Of a DNA stretch of 64,000 bases, positions 10,355 to 18,986 are shown in pieces. The position numbers and the translations under genes were made by a program. The notes beneath the pieces were generated by a model. It saw only the letters and a program-made list of their open reading frames with translations, did not search any database and was not told the origin of the DNA. The stretch lies in assembly GCA_017399105.1 (NCBI GenBank), contig JAFQEJ010000017.1, positions 1 through 64,000 on the forward strand, written 5' to 3'. This stretch comes from Clostridia bacterium (GTDB taxonomy: Bacteria; Bacillota; Clostridia; Oscillospirales; CAG-272). The first letter of the stretch is position 1. Every line of letters begins with the position of its first letter.

Positions 10355-10496
10355 ACCTGGAAATATTCCTTAACAGCCAATGGCTGTTATTTCGGAGCAG
10401 ACTCCGAAAACGGAATATTTCATGAGAGAAGATGTGAAGCAAACAGTTTAAATGCAAAGCATCTTGGCACCTGAAAATATTCCTTAACAGCCAATG
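10338..10496 (+). repeat. Direct repeat pair with three-way-junction fold between nusA and ylxR
   Basis: A 45-nt unit at 10338-10382 recurs at 10452-10496 with one mismatch (10360 versus 10474). The first copy continues into a compact fold: outer stem 10360-10369 with 10412-10421 (10 bp, perfect), enclosing hairpins 10371-10378/10382-10389 (8 bp, loop AAT) and 10391-10397/10402-10408 (7 bp, loop CAGA). The second copy keeps only the left half. This fills most of the 265-bp nusA-ylxR gap. It may be a dispersed genomic repeat or a structured RNA in the operon transcript; function unknown. Confidence 0.75.
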
Positions 10497-10593
10497 TCAG
10501 AATGTTTCTCAGCTTAAAATTTAAATCTGATCGTTAAGACGCAAAGTATCCCGTCAACCATAAGCGAAATTCCGAACAGGAGGCGACTGCAGC

Positions 10594-10884
10594 TTGCAAT
10601 CCAAAAACAATGCTCAAAAACCGCAGAAGAAAATCCCCGAGCGAAAATGCACCGGATGCGGTGAATCAAAGCCCAAGAAGGAGCTCATCCGCGTGGTGCG
10701 CTCGCCCGAGGGTGAGGTTTCTCTGGATTTCACCGGGAAGAAATCGGGCAGAGGTGCCTATGTCTGTCCCGATCCCGCATGTCTCAAAAAGGCGCGCAAA
10801 GCCAAACGGCTGGAGCGGAATCTGGAATGTGAGATTCCCGAGGAGGTCTACGACCAATTGGAGAGTGAGCTTTCAAAACAATGA
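10594..10884 (+). CDS. ylxR: YlxR family RNA-binding protein
   Basis: 96 residues, DUF448. Motifs RKCTGCGESKPKKELIRVVR and GRGAYVCPDPACLKKA are typical. The start is the TTG at 10594 with AGGAGG at 10578-10583 (10 nt upstream); no ATG is available in frame nearby. Conserved between nusA and the L7Ae-like gene in Firmicutes; probably an RNA-binding or nucleoid-associated regulator. Overlaps ylxQ by 4 nt, implying translational coupling. Confidence 0.9.
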   Translation: MQSKNNAQKPQKKIPERKCTGCGESKPKKELIRVVRSPEGEVSLDFTGKKSGRGAYVCPDPACLKKARKAKRLERNLECEIPEEVYDQLESELSKQ

Positions 10885-11237
10885 ATCAGAATAAGCTTTG
10901 CGGCATGATCGGACTTGCCAAACGGGCGGGTGCACTCATTACGGGAGGCCCGCTGGTCTGCGAGGCTGTACGCGGAAAGAATCCCCCGAAAATCGTGCTC
11001 CTCGCTTCCGATGCCGCCGAAAATTCATGCAAGCGCGTCACGGGATGCTGCGCGTATTACAATGTGGGATGCGTGAAGATCGATGTCACCACCGAAGCTC
11101 TTGCCCACGCCATCGGAAAGCGCGGATTTGTCGCGGCTGTCGCCATAGCCGATGAGAATTTTGCATCCGCCATAAAAGAGCTAATCAATACTACCGAAAC
11201 CTGCGTATCCCTGTCGTCAGAAAGGAATGATCAATAA
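10881..11237 (+). CDS. ylxQ: L7Ae-like ribosomal/RNA-binding protein YlxQ
   Basis: 118 residues. L7Ae/L30e/S12e/Gadd45 fold: [30 protein letters not shown] and [14 protein letters not shown]. Binds kink-turn RNA in homologs. ATG overlaps the ylxR stop by 4 nt and the gene ends 1 nt before the preferred infB start. Confidence 0.92.
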   Translation: MNQNKLCGMIGLAKRAGALITGGPLVCEAVRGKNPPKIVLLASDAAENSCKRVTGCCAYYNVGCVKIDVTTEALAHAIGKRGFVAAVAIADENFASAIKELINTTETCVSLSSERNDQ

Positions 11238-11238
11238 T

Positions 11239-13842
11239 ATGATTATAGACAATCAAAAGTACCGTCTCAGCAGTCTTGCAAAAGACCTGAATCTTAAAAA
11301 TAAGGAGCTTCTCGAGCTGCTTGCCGAGGCAGGTATGCCCGCCAAGAGCCACTCTGCAGTCCTTGAGGATGTTCAGTTTGACTACATCATGGAGCACTAT
11401 ACCGCAAAGACCACCATGACCGGACTCAATGATTATATGGACGGCAAAACCAAAATCGAGCTGAAGGAAGAGCCCAAGCCTGAGGTTAAAGCAGAGCCTA
11501 AGGAAGCGCCCAAGGAAGAGGTTAAAACCGAGGCGAAAGAAGCACCCAAGGCAGAGCAAAAGCCTGAAGTGAAGGCAGAGCCTAAGGAAGCGCCCAAGCC
11601 GGAGTCTAAGCCCGAAGTGAAAGCAGAGCCTAAGGTAGAATCCAAGCCCGAACCCAAGGCAGAGTCCAAGAAGCCCGAGCAGCCGAAGAATAAGTTCGAC
11701 CGCTTCCAGAAGCCTGCCGCTCCCCAGAAGCCTCAGCCCAAAAAGCCCGAGAAGAAGCAGGAGCGCCCGAAAAATGACGCCAACCAGCTCATCGGCAAGA
11801 ACGCGCAGAATGTCTCTGAGGTTAAGACCATCGAGGCAAGCGATAACGCCAACCGTGCAGGTACCCGTGTCATCGATACCAGAAGCAGCAGTGTCGACCT
11901 CTCCAAGTACGACGAGCGCCTCGATACCCTCGTCCCAGAGACCGCACGCGAGCTGGCTCCCGAGAAGCAGAAGCTCAAGAAGCAGAATAACAACAACGCA
12001 GGCAGCAACCGCCGCGATAATAATAACCGCGATAATAAGAACGGAAAATTTGATAAAAATAAGCGCCGTGACAACACTCCCGCAAAGAAGCCTCAGCTGA
12101 ATGTCACCCTTCCCGAGGAAATCGCTGTGGGCGAGCTGGCTTCCCGTCTGAAGGTTACAGCATCCGAGGTCATCAAACGTCTCATGATGCTGGGCGTCAT
12201 GGCAAGCGTCAACCAGACAGTTGATTATGACACCGCCTACCTCATCGCCGATGAGCTGGGTGCAAAGGTTACCAAGGAGGTTGTCGTCACCATCGAGGAT
12301 AAGCTCTTTGATGAAGCTGAGGACAGCGAAGAGCAGCTTGAAGAGCGCGCTCCCGTCGTTGTCGTCATGGGTCACGTTGACCACGGTAAAACCTCGCTTC
12401 TTGACGCCATCCGTCATACCCGTGTCACAGCAGGCGAGGCAGGCGGCATTACCCAGCACATCGGTGCTTACCGCGTCAAGATCAACGGCAAGGACATCAC
12501 CTTCCTCGATACCCCCGGTCACGCTGCCTTTACCGCAATGCGTGCAAGAGGTGCACAGGCTACCGATATCGCTATCCTGGTTGTCGCAGCCGATGACGGT
12601 ATTATGCCTCAGACCGTAGAAGCAATCAACCACGCCAAGGCGGCGGGCGTTGAAATCATTGTCGCCATCAATAAAATGGATAAGCATACCGCCAATCCCG
12701 ATGCCGTCAAGCAGGAACTCACCCAGTATTCGCTGGTTCCCGAAGAGTGGGGCGGTGATGTCATCTGCGTGCCCGTATCCGCACTCACAGGCATGGGCAT
12801 CGACGATCTGCTTGAAAACGTTCTCCTCGTTGCAGAGATGAAGGAGTTGAAGGCGAACCCCAACCGCCGTGCCAAGGGCGTTATCATCGAGGCAAAGCTC
12901 GATCGCGGCAGAGGCCCCGTTGCCACCGTCCTCGTCCAGAACGGTACTCTTCACAGCGGTGATGTTGTCATCGCCGGTACTGCTGTCGGCCGTGTCCGCG
13001 CCATGACAGATGAAAAGGGCAAGAACCTCAAGGCTGCAGGTCCCTCTGTTCCCGTAGAGATTGTCGGTCTTGCCGAAGTTCCCGGAGCCGGTGACGAATT
13101 CAACGCCGTTGAGGACGAGCGCATGGCAAGAGAGCTTGCCGAGCAGCGTAAGCAGAAGGCAAAGGAAGAGACCTTCAAGGCAAACGCCAAGGTCAATCTG
13201 GACGATCTCTTCGCCCAGATCAACGAGGGCGTCAAGGAGCTCAACATCATCGTCAAGGCAGACGTGGGCGGCTCTGCAGAGGCAGTCAAGGCATCTCTCG
13301 AGAAGCTTTCCAACGAGGAAGTCAAGGTTCGCATCATCCATACCGCAGTCGGCGGTATCACCGAGGGCGATGTCATGCTGGCAGCAGCCTCCAATGCGCT
13401 GATCATCGGCTTCAACGTCCGTCCCGATAAGGGTGCTATCGACTCCGCAGAGCGTCAGGGCGTTGATATCCGCACCTACCGCATCATCTATGAGTGCATC
13501 GAAGAGGTTACCGCAGCCCTCAAGGGTATGCTTGCTCCCACCTTTAAGGAAGAGGTTCTCGGTCATGCCGAGGTTCGCCAAACCATCCACGTTCCCAACG
13601 TCGGTACCATCGCAGGCTCCTACGTTCAGGACGGTAAGGTTTCACGTAACGCTCAGATCCGCGTTGTCCGTGACGGCATCGTGATCTTCGAGGATAAGAT
13701 CTCCTCCCTCAAACGCTTCAAGGACGATGCCCGTGAGGTTATGCAGGGCTATGAGTGCGGTATCGGTCTCGAGCGCTTCAATGACATCAAGGAGGGCGAT
13801 ATTCTCGAGGCCTTCATGATGGTTGAGGTTGAGCGCAGCTGA
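11239..13842 (+). CDS. infB: Translation initiation factor IF-2
   Basis: 867 residues. GTPase that brings fMet-tRNA to the 30S subunit. N-terminal IF2N motif ([21 protein letters not shown]), then a Lys/Glu/Pro-rich low-complexity linker (about 75-180, EPKxE repeats), a second IF2N unit ([18 protein letters not shown]), and the G domain: G1 GHVDHGKT near residue 378, G3 DTPGHAAF, G4 NKMD near 478, G5 SALTG; then domains II-IV. I prefer the ATG at 11239 over the in-frame ATG at 11227 because AAAGGA (11221-11226) directly abuts the latter. In many Firmicutes rbfA follows infB; here it does not. Confidence 0.97.
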   Translation: MIIDNQKYRLSSLAKDLNLKNKELLELLAEAGMPAKSHSAVLEDVQFDYIMEHYTAKTTMTGLNDYMDGKTKIELKEEPKPEVKAEPKEAPKEEVKTEAKEAPKAEQKPEVKAEPKEAPKPESKPEVKAEPKVESKPEPKAESKKPEQPKNKFDRFQKPAAPQKPQPKKPEKKQERPKNDANQLIGKNAQNVSEVKTIEASDNANRAGTRVIDTRSSSVDLSKYDERLDTLVPETARELAPEKQKLKKQNNNNAGSNRRDNNNRDNKNGKFDKNKRRDNTPAKKPQLNVTLPEEIAVGELASRLKVTASEVIKRLMMLGVMASVNQTVDYDTAYLIADELGAKVTKEVVVTIEDKLFDEAEDSEEQLEERAPVVVVMGHVDHGKTSLLDAIRHTRVTAGEAGGITQHIGAYRVKINGKDITFLDTPGHAAFTAMRARGAQATDIAILVVAADDGIMPQTVEAINHAKAAGVEIIVAINKMDKHTANPDAVKQELTQYSLVPEEWGGDVICVPVSALTGMGIDDLLENVLLVAEMKELKANPNRRAKGVIIEAKLDRGRGPVATVLVQNGTLHSGDVVIAGTAVGRVRAMTDEKGKNLKAAGPSVPVEIVGLAEVPGAGDEFNAVEDERMARELAEQRKQKAKEETFKANAKVNLDDLFAQINEGVKELNIIVKADVGGSAEAVKASLEKLSNEEVKVRIIHTAVGGITEGDVMLAAASNALIIGFNVRPDKGAIDSAERQGVDIRTYRIIYECIEEVTAALKGMLAPTFKEEVLGHAEVRQTIHVPNVGTIAGSYVQDGKVSRNAQIRVVRDGIVIFEDKISSLKRFKDDAREVMQGYECGIGLERFNDIKEGDILEAFMMVEVERS

Positions 13843-13872
13843 TAAAGCCTGAAGACATCGCGCCAAAACTGA

Positions 13873-13981
13873 ACAAGATTTGATTTCGGCGTGACCGTCA
13901 TTGCCAGATGTATGGCTTTGTCTGTCACGCCAGATCTGTCTCTTGAATTTTCTCCGTAGGGCAGGGGCTTGCTCCTGCCGC
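13873..13981 (+). repeat. Structured spacer after infB with a REP-like hairpin
   Basis: Two palindromes lie between infB and the next gene. GGCGTGAC (13888-13895) pairs with GTCACGCC (13924-13931), enclosing GCCA/TGGC (13903-13906/13913-13916). A second hairpin, GGCAGG (13960-13965) with CCTGCC (13974-13979), is preceded by GTAG and followed by GCAC; this GTAGGG...CCGC layout resembles the REP-like sequence inside the transposase gene near 27079. No U-run. Nature is inferred. Confidence 0.5.
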
Positions 13982-14014
13982 ACATGTATGTATATCCCCG
14001 AAAGGAGGATCTCT

Positions 14015-14518
14015 ATGAAGCAATGTACCAAATGCGGCACCACCCAGAAGAATTCCAATACTCGCTGTGTCAACTGTGATGCCGTCCTCGGCGCACCCCT
14101 TACTAAGGAAGAGGAAGAGGCACTTTCCTACGAAATCTCACAGAATATTACCGAGCTTGCCAATACCACCGATCCCTTTTACGTCTCACCTCTGCGCCGT
14201 ACCGTGGGAATCATCTCGGTTGCGATGATTGTTCTCTGTGCACTATGGTTTTTGATTTTCAACATTACAGGAGATAACCGCGATTATATCCTCGGCGCCC
14301 TTGCAGCTATCATTTTCTTTATTGTTCCAGCCTTTGAGCTGCTATGCCCTGAGACCGCATGGAAGCTCTCCCGTCTCGGCGATACCTGGAAGTATGGTGT
14401 CGAGCTGTCGCCCTCCGATATGTGGGTTTCCTTCAGCCGCGGAATTTCCTATTTCTTTTTCGGCACAGGCTGGCTCGCCGTTGCCTTTGCCGTTATTCGT
14501 CTGCTTGATTATATTTAA
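14015..14518 (+). CDS. Zinc-ribbon membrane protein
   Basis: 167 residues. Residues 4-22 hold CTKCGTTQKNSNTRCVNC, a double CxxC zinc ribbon. Three hydrophobic segments follow: about 66-88 (VGIISVAMIVLCALWFLIF), 95-112 and 140-160. The frame is open from 13901, but that part crosses the hairpin spacer; the start at 14015 has AAAGGAGG 6 nt upstream. Not recognised beyond the architecture, which is common in Clostridia. Confidence 0.75.
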   Translation: MKQCTKCGTTQKNSNTRCVNCDAVLGAPLTKEEEEALSYEISQNITELANTTDPFYVSPLRRTVGIISVAMIVLCALWFLIFNITGDNRDYILGALAAIIFFIVPAFELLCPETAWKLSRLGDTWKYGVELSPSDMWVSFSRGISYFFFGTGWLAVAFAVIRLLDYI

Positions 14519-14538
14519 TAAATTTTGAGTCAACCGTT

Positions 14539-16452
14539 ATGAATGAATTTTTACCCGTCAACAAATCCGACATGACTGAGTGCGGCTGGGATCGCCCAGA
14601 CTTCGTCTATGTCACAGGTGATGCCTATGTGGATCACCCCAGCTTCGGTGTGGCGATCATTTCCCGCGTCCTTGAAGCCGAGGGCTTCCGTGTCGCCATT
14701 CTCTCTCAGCCCGACTATAAATCCTGCGATGCATTCCGTGAGTTCGGACGTCCCCGCCTCGGCTTCCTTGTCACCGCCGGCAATATCGACTCAATGGTTG
14801 CTCATTATACCGTCTCAAAAAAGAAGCGCAACTATGACTACTACACCGCAGGCGGCAAAATGGGAAAGCGTCCCGACCGTGCCTGCATCGTATACTGCAA
14901 CCGCATCCGCGAAGCCTACGGCGACGTGCCGATCATTTTGGGCGGACTTGAGGCATCGCTCCGCCGTTTTGCTCACTATGATTACTGGGATGATAAGGTT
15001 CGCCGCAGCATCCTCGTGGATTCCCGCGCCGATATTCTCACCTACGGTATGGGAGAAAATATCCTCATCCGCATCGCCAAGCTGCTTGACCGCGGTATCC
15101 CTGTAAAGAAAATCCGCGATGTCCGCGGTACCGTCTATATGGCATCCCCCGAGGACAAGCTCAACTTCGAGTGCGCAGGCAGCTTTGATTACGATATCCT
15201 TAAAACCGATAAAAAGACTTATGCCGATGCCTTCGCTGTCCAGTATAAGGAGCAGGATGCCATCCGCGGCAGAGCCATTACCGAGCGTTATGACAACAAG
15301 CTTCTGGTGCAGAATCCCCCCATGCCGCCGCTGGAGAGAGAAGAGCTGGATCGGGTTTACGCACTCCCCTATACCCGCCGCTATCATCCCATGTATGAGT
15401 CTGAGGGCGGTGTTCCCGCCATTACCGAGGTGGAATTCTCCATCACCCATAACCGTGGCTGCTTCGGCGCCTGCAACTTCTGCGCTCTCGCCTTTCACCA
15501 GGGCAGAACGGTACGCTCCCGCAGCATCGAATCGGTGGTGGAGGAGGCAAAACGCATTACCGCATCTCCGAATTTTAAAGGCTATATTCATGATATCGGC
15601 GGCCCTACCGCAAACTTCCGCTATCCTTCCTGTGAGAAACAGCTGAAATCGGGAGTCTGTGCCGCAAGAAAATGCCTCGCACCCAAGCCTTGTCCCAATC
15701 TGAAGGTGGATCACAGCGAGTATATCGAGCTGATCCGCCGCGTGGAGTCCCTGCCCAAGGTCAAAAAGGTCTTCATCCGCTCGGGTATCCGCTTCGACTA
15801 CCTGCTTGCCGATGAGGATGATGCCTTCTTCAAAAAGCTGGTGCGCGACAATGTCAGCGGTCAGCTGAAGGTTGCTCCCGAGCATTGCGCCGCAAATGTT
15901 CTCCGCTATATGGGCAAGCCGGATATCTCGGTCTACGAGCGCTTCAAAGCCCGCTATTTCGAGCTGACCAAGAGCTTCGGCAAGGAGCAGTATCTCGTCC
16001 CCTACCTTATGTCCAGTCACCCGGGCAGTACCCTGGAGGATGCCGTTGAGCTGGCACTCTATTTGAAAAAATGGGGCTATTCTCCCGAGCAGGTACAAGA
16101 TTTCTACCCCACGCCGGGCACCATTTCTACCGTCATGTATTACACTGGCATCGATCCCATGACAGGCAAATCGGTCTATGTGGCACGCGATTACAACGAG
16201 AAAAAACTTCAGCGTGCCCTGCTTCAGTTCAGCCGTCCGGACAACGCGCCTCTGGTTCGTGAAGCTCTCCTCAAATGCGGCAGAGCAGATCTGATCGGCT
16301 ACGGTGAAAATTGCCTGGTCAAGCCCGAGCGAAATGTACAGCCTGCCTATGGCGGTAATAATTTCTCCAAAGCAGCTTCTCAAAGAGGCATGAAAGGACA
16401 GAAAAACGGCAAAAAATCACCGAAAATACAAAGAAATCGAGTGAAAAAATAA
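14539..16452 (+). CDS. YgiQ family radical SAM protein
   Basis: 637 residues, UPF0313/YgiQ. Motifs: N-terminal cobalamin-binding-like region (VYVTGDAYVDHPSFG), ILGGLEASLRRFAHYDYW, the [4Fe-4S] motif RGCFGACNFCAL with Cys308, Cys312 and Cys315 (CxxxCxxC), HDIGGPTANFRYPSC with a further Cys-rich segment, and EQVQDFYPTPGT near the C-terminus. The reaction is unknown. The C-terminal tail is Lys-rich. The ribosome binding site is weak. It ends at a bidirectional terminator. Confidence 0.9.
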   Translation: MNEFLPVNKSDMTECGWDRPDFVYVTGDAYVDHPSFGVAIISRVLEAEGFRVAILSQPDYKSCDAFREFGRPRLGFLVTAGNIDSMVAHYTVSKKKRNYDYYTAGGKMGKRPDRACIVYCNRIREAYGDVPIILGGLEASLRRFAHYDYWDDKVRRSILVDSRADILTYGMGENILIRIAKLLDRGIPVKKIRDVRGTVYMASPEDKLNFECAGSFDYDILKTDKKTYADAFAVQYKEQDAIRGRAITERYDNKLLVQNPPMPPLEREELDRVYALPYTRRYHPMYESEGGVPAITEVEFSITHNRGCFGACNFCALAFHQGRTVRSRSIESVVEEAKRITASPNFKGYIHDIGGPTANFRYPSCEKQLKSGVCAARKCLAPKPCPNLKVDHSEYIELIRRVESLPKVKKVFIRSGIRFDYLLADEDDAFFKKLVRDNVSGQLKVAPEHCAANVLRYMGKPDISVYERFKARYFELTKSFGKEQYLVPYLMSSHPGSTLEDAVELALYLKKWGYSPEQVQDFYPTPGTISTVMYYTGIDPMTGKSVYVARDYNEKKLQRALLQFSRPDNAPLVREALLKCGRADLIGYGENCLVKPERNVQPAYGGNNFSKAASQRGMKGQKNGKKSPKIQRNRVKK

Positions 16453-16460
16453 GAAAATTC

Positions 16461-16502
16461 AAGGGATTCCGCGTATATAAACGGAATCCCTTGTGCTTTT
16501 TT
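16461..16502. terminator. Bidirectional rho-independent terminator
   Basis: AAGGGATTCCG (16461-16471) pairs with CGGAATCCCTT (16482-16492), 11 bp perfect, followed by GTGCTTTTTTG. It lies between the converging ygiQ and the minus-strand gene ending at 16546. Confidence 0.85.
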
Positions 16503-16545
16503 GTGGATGATGCAGCTTTTTTCAGCCGGATACTGTTTTTACATT

Positions 16546-18300
16546 TTACAAGATTTCTATCGCTGCCAACAGTCCCAACATGCATTTTGCCGTGGCAGCA
16601 GGATCAGCTTCATCTATCGGTGAATACACCGTGCGATAACAGCCGGCGCGGATAGTTCCCTCCGCAAGTATGTGCTCATATAACACACGACAGAGTCTGC
16701 GCAGCTCATCATTTCCGCTGCCCGTTGAAATCAGGTCTGACATCAGGCGCAGGAGTACACCCGATGCACTGCCTTCAACAAGCTTGTCACTGCCCTCAAG
16801 CAGCCTTTTGGCATGGATGCAGGCAAGCTCGGCAAGAATTCCGTCGGGGAGCACACCTCGGGCATATGCCAATGCTGTAACGGCGGGAATCCGATCGGGA
16901 TAATTACACGATGGGAGAGGCTTTCCTCTGCAGGCAAGACAGACATAATGCCCGCTATTTTCACGCTCCAGATGATCAGCCTTGCCGCAGACCGCGCAGA
17001 CAGCATAAATAAAGCGAGGCTTTCGCTGATACTTCCTGCGGCGCGGATTGTTCTCCCACAGCATGCCGTCCGAATAGAATTCATTCATAAAGGCTGCTTT
17101 TACCAGCCTGCAGGATTTTGTCAGCGCTTCAAAATAGCCTTTTCTTGCGCGGAGTCCGTGCTCCGTTACAAAAGAAATCACAGCCTCGGCGAGAGTAATA
17201 AAGCGCAGTGTTGCCGCTGCCGATGCCTGATCGAATGCATCGGGAGAAAGCATGCCGTATGTGAAAATTTTCTCGTCTCCTCTGAAGTGGAGCAGATTAT
17301 CCGAAATCTTACCGCACAGCTCCATCGCCGCCCTGATCAGCACAGGCAGTCGAAGGCGAAGAAAGGCATCATCTCCGGTCGCTCTGTAATAGGCAAGCTG
17401 AGCTTCGGCCCTTTGAATTGCACTGAAGCTGTGCGATGTCTCCTCTGCAATCAAATCGGCGGCGGCTCTTGCCTCGTCGGTAAAGCCTAGCTCTGCCAGG
17501 CATTCGATGACAGCGGCACAGTCTGAAAAACGCATCAAACTGTGCCCTGCAATGCTTTTTCCATCCGGAGAAAAGTGGGCAAGCAGAAGCAGTGCACATT
17601 CCTCGCTGATCTCGCGAAGCCATTGCGGCTTGCGATCAAGCACAGACAGGCGGCGTCTCCAATATGCAGAAGATTCCTCATAAAGCCTGCTTTCCACGAC
17701 GGGCAGATGAAGCTCCAGCCTGCCGATCAGCTTTGATGCGGCAGAAATGATTTCGGCGGGATCTCTGCCCACCGCCAGAATCAGCGCCGCTCTGCCGGGA
17801 GATACGCTGAGATTGCCCATGCTGTCAAAATGCACCTCGCCTATCGGAATGAGATAGAGACGGCAGACCTCGCACCGCCCTTCACCGCTTCGAAGTGTAA
17901 TGACGCCGACCGATCGCTTTGCACCACCGACAGAGTAATCGGACAGCAGTTTGAATTCTGCTTTTTCGGATGGAATCATGCGGAAGGTCACGCCCTCAGT
18001 GCTTTCGATCAGCCGCAGCACCATCGAAGCCTCGGGGAGCGGCATATTGGTCACTCTGCAGTCGGGCGCACAGCGCTTGGTGATGGTGAGCTTCTCTGCC
18101 GCTCTGCGGTTTATCAGCTCATGAACCGTGATATTGCTTCCCTTCATACGATGAGATTTCGCGCTGTATATCCGCTCGTCCCATTCACAGCGCAGCTCGC
18201 CGAAGGAATTGGCGGTAAGCGCAGGTGCAAAAATAGCGCTTATCCCGATGCGGTTATGGACAAGCTGAATTTTACCGCTGCCAATAAGCATGCCGCTCAT
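16546..18300 (-). CDS. Unrecognised protein with helical glycosidase-like region and embedded zinc ribbon
   Basis: 584 residues. Not identified with certainty. The first 200 residues look beta-rich (LRLIESTEGVTFRMIPSE, VITLRSGEGRCEVCRLYL); residues 205-584 are a long series of helices with WLREISEECALLLLAHFSPDGKSIAG and AQLAYYRATGDDAFL, reminiscent of six-hairpin (alpha/alpha) glycosidase folds. Near 445-470 sits CAVCGKADHLERENSG followed by YVCLACRG, a CxxC...CxxC zinc ribbon inside the helical region, unusual for such folds. The ATG at 18300 overlaps the trmL stop by 4 nt (ATGA); an in-frame TTG at 18312 is an alternative. Translationally coupled to trmL. Confidence 0.65.
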   Translation of the reverse strand: MSGMLIGSGKIQLVHNRIGISAIFAPALTANSFGELRCEWDERIYSAKSHRMKGSNITVHELINRRAAEKLTITKRCAPDCRVTNMPLPEASMVLRLIESTEGVTFRMIPSEKAEFKLLSDYSVGGAKRSVGVITLRSGEGRCEVCRLYLIPIGEVHFDSMGNLSVSPGRAALILAVGRDPAEIISAASKLIGRLELHLPVVESRLYEESSAYWRRRLSVLDRKPQWLREISEECALLLLAHFSPDGKSIAGHSLMRFSDCAAVIECLAELGFTDEARAAADLIAEETSHSFSAIQRAEAQLAYYRATGDDAFLRLRLPVLIRAAMELCGKISDNLLHFRGDEKIFTYGMLSPDAFDQASAAATLRFITLAEAVISFVTEHGLRARKGYFEALTKSCRLVKAAFMNEFYSDGMLWENNPRRRKYQRKPRFIYAVCAVCGKADHLERENSGHYVCLACRGKPLPSCNYPDRIPAVTALAYARGVLPDGILAELACIHAKRLLEGSDKLVEGSASGVLLRLMSDLISTGSGNDELRRLCRVLYEHILAEGTIRAGCYRTVYSPIDEADPAATAKCMLGLLAAIEIL

Positions 18301-18818
18301 GTGGTTTCCCAATCGAAGGTGGTGGGCTGTCCCGCTTCACGCAGTCCTTCAAATTGACGTTGACGAAGAAGCTCATAGACTGCAATCGCAGCCGAGTTGG
18401 AGAGGTTCAGACTGCGCAGATGATCGAGCATGGGGATGCGCACACAGGTGTCGGGATTTGCTTCCAGCAGACTTTCGGGAAGTCCCTTTGTCTCCTTGCC
18501 AAAAAGAATGAAGCAGCGCTTGGGATAGGTAACCTCGGTATAGGCGCGCGGTGCCTTGGTTGTGAAGAAATACATCGCCTCGCCGCGGCTTTTCTCAAGA
18601 AAATCCTCAAGCGATGCATAATAGGTAATATCCAGCTTGTCCCAGTAATCGAGTCCTGCACGTTTCAGCTTTCGATCGTCGATTTTAAATCCCATAGGCT
18701 CCACCAGATGAAGGGAAGCTCCGGTAGCCGCACAGGTTCGTGCGATGTTGCCCGTGTTCTGGGGGATTTCAGGTTCAACCAGAACGATGTTGATATCAGT
18801 CAAGGAAATATCCCTCAT
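18297..18818 (-). CDS. trmL: tRNA (cytidine(34)-2'-O)-methyltransferase
   Basis: 173 residues. SPOUT-class enzyme that 2'-O-methylates the wobble base of tRNA-Leu. Motifs: NIVLVEPEIPQNTGNIARTC, EPMGFKIDDRKLKRAGLDYW, LFGKETKGLP and IPMLDHLRSLNLSNSAAIAVYE (knotted SAM site). Start uncertain: the ATG at 18818 has no good ribosome binding site, whereas TTG at 18803 has GAGGG 8 nt upstream and matches the usual N-terminus better. Divergent from secA. Confidence 0.92.
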   Translation of the reverse strand: MRDISLTDINIVLVEPEIPQNTGNIARTCAATGASLHLVEPMGFKIDDRKLKRAGLDYWDKLDITYYASLEDFLEKSRGEAMYFFTTKAPRAYTEVTYPKRCFILFGKETKGLPESLLEANPDTCVRIPMLDHLRSLNLSNSAAIAVYELLRQRQFEGLREAGQPTTFDWETT

Positions 18819-18986
18819 TTCGTATGTTGATAATTCATTATAGCACTTCGGAGATAAAAATGCAAGGTCAGACCAAGTGGTGAATATTGTTTACAAAAAA
18901 GTATATCATAAAGAAGAAAAATGTTGTATCATTATAATGGTTTAACATGGATACTTATCAATATTTTTTAAGGAGATACAAATAAT

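Noticed and set aside
11460..11690. EPKxE repeats in infB considered as a tandem DNA repeat
   Set aside because: Imperfect repeats of a low-complexity linker typical of IF-2, not an independent element.
11191..13590. 799-codon minus-strand open frame opposite infB
   Set aside because: Antisense shadow of infB: composition follows the reverse complement of infB codons, and it has no ribosome binding site or family motif.
14815..16383. 522-codon minus-strand open frame opposite ygiQ
   Set aside because: Shadow of a real gene with clear radical SAM motifs on the plus strand.
18891..18938. secA promoter candidate (TATAAT at 18933-18938)
   Set aside because: No acceptable -35 at 16-18 bp, so not listed as a feature.
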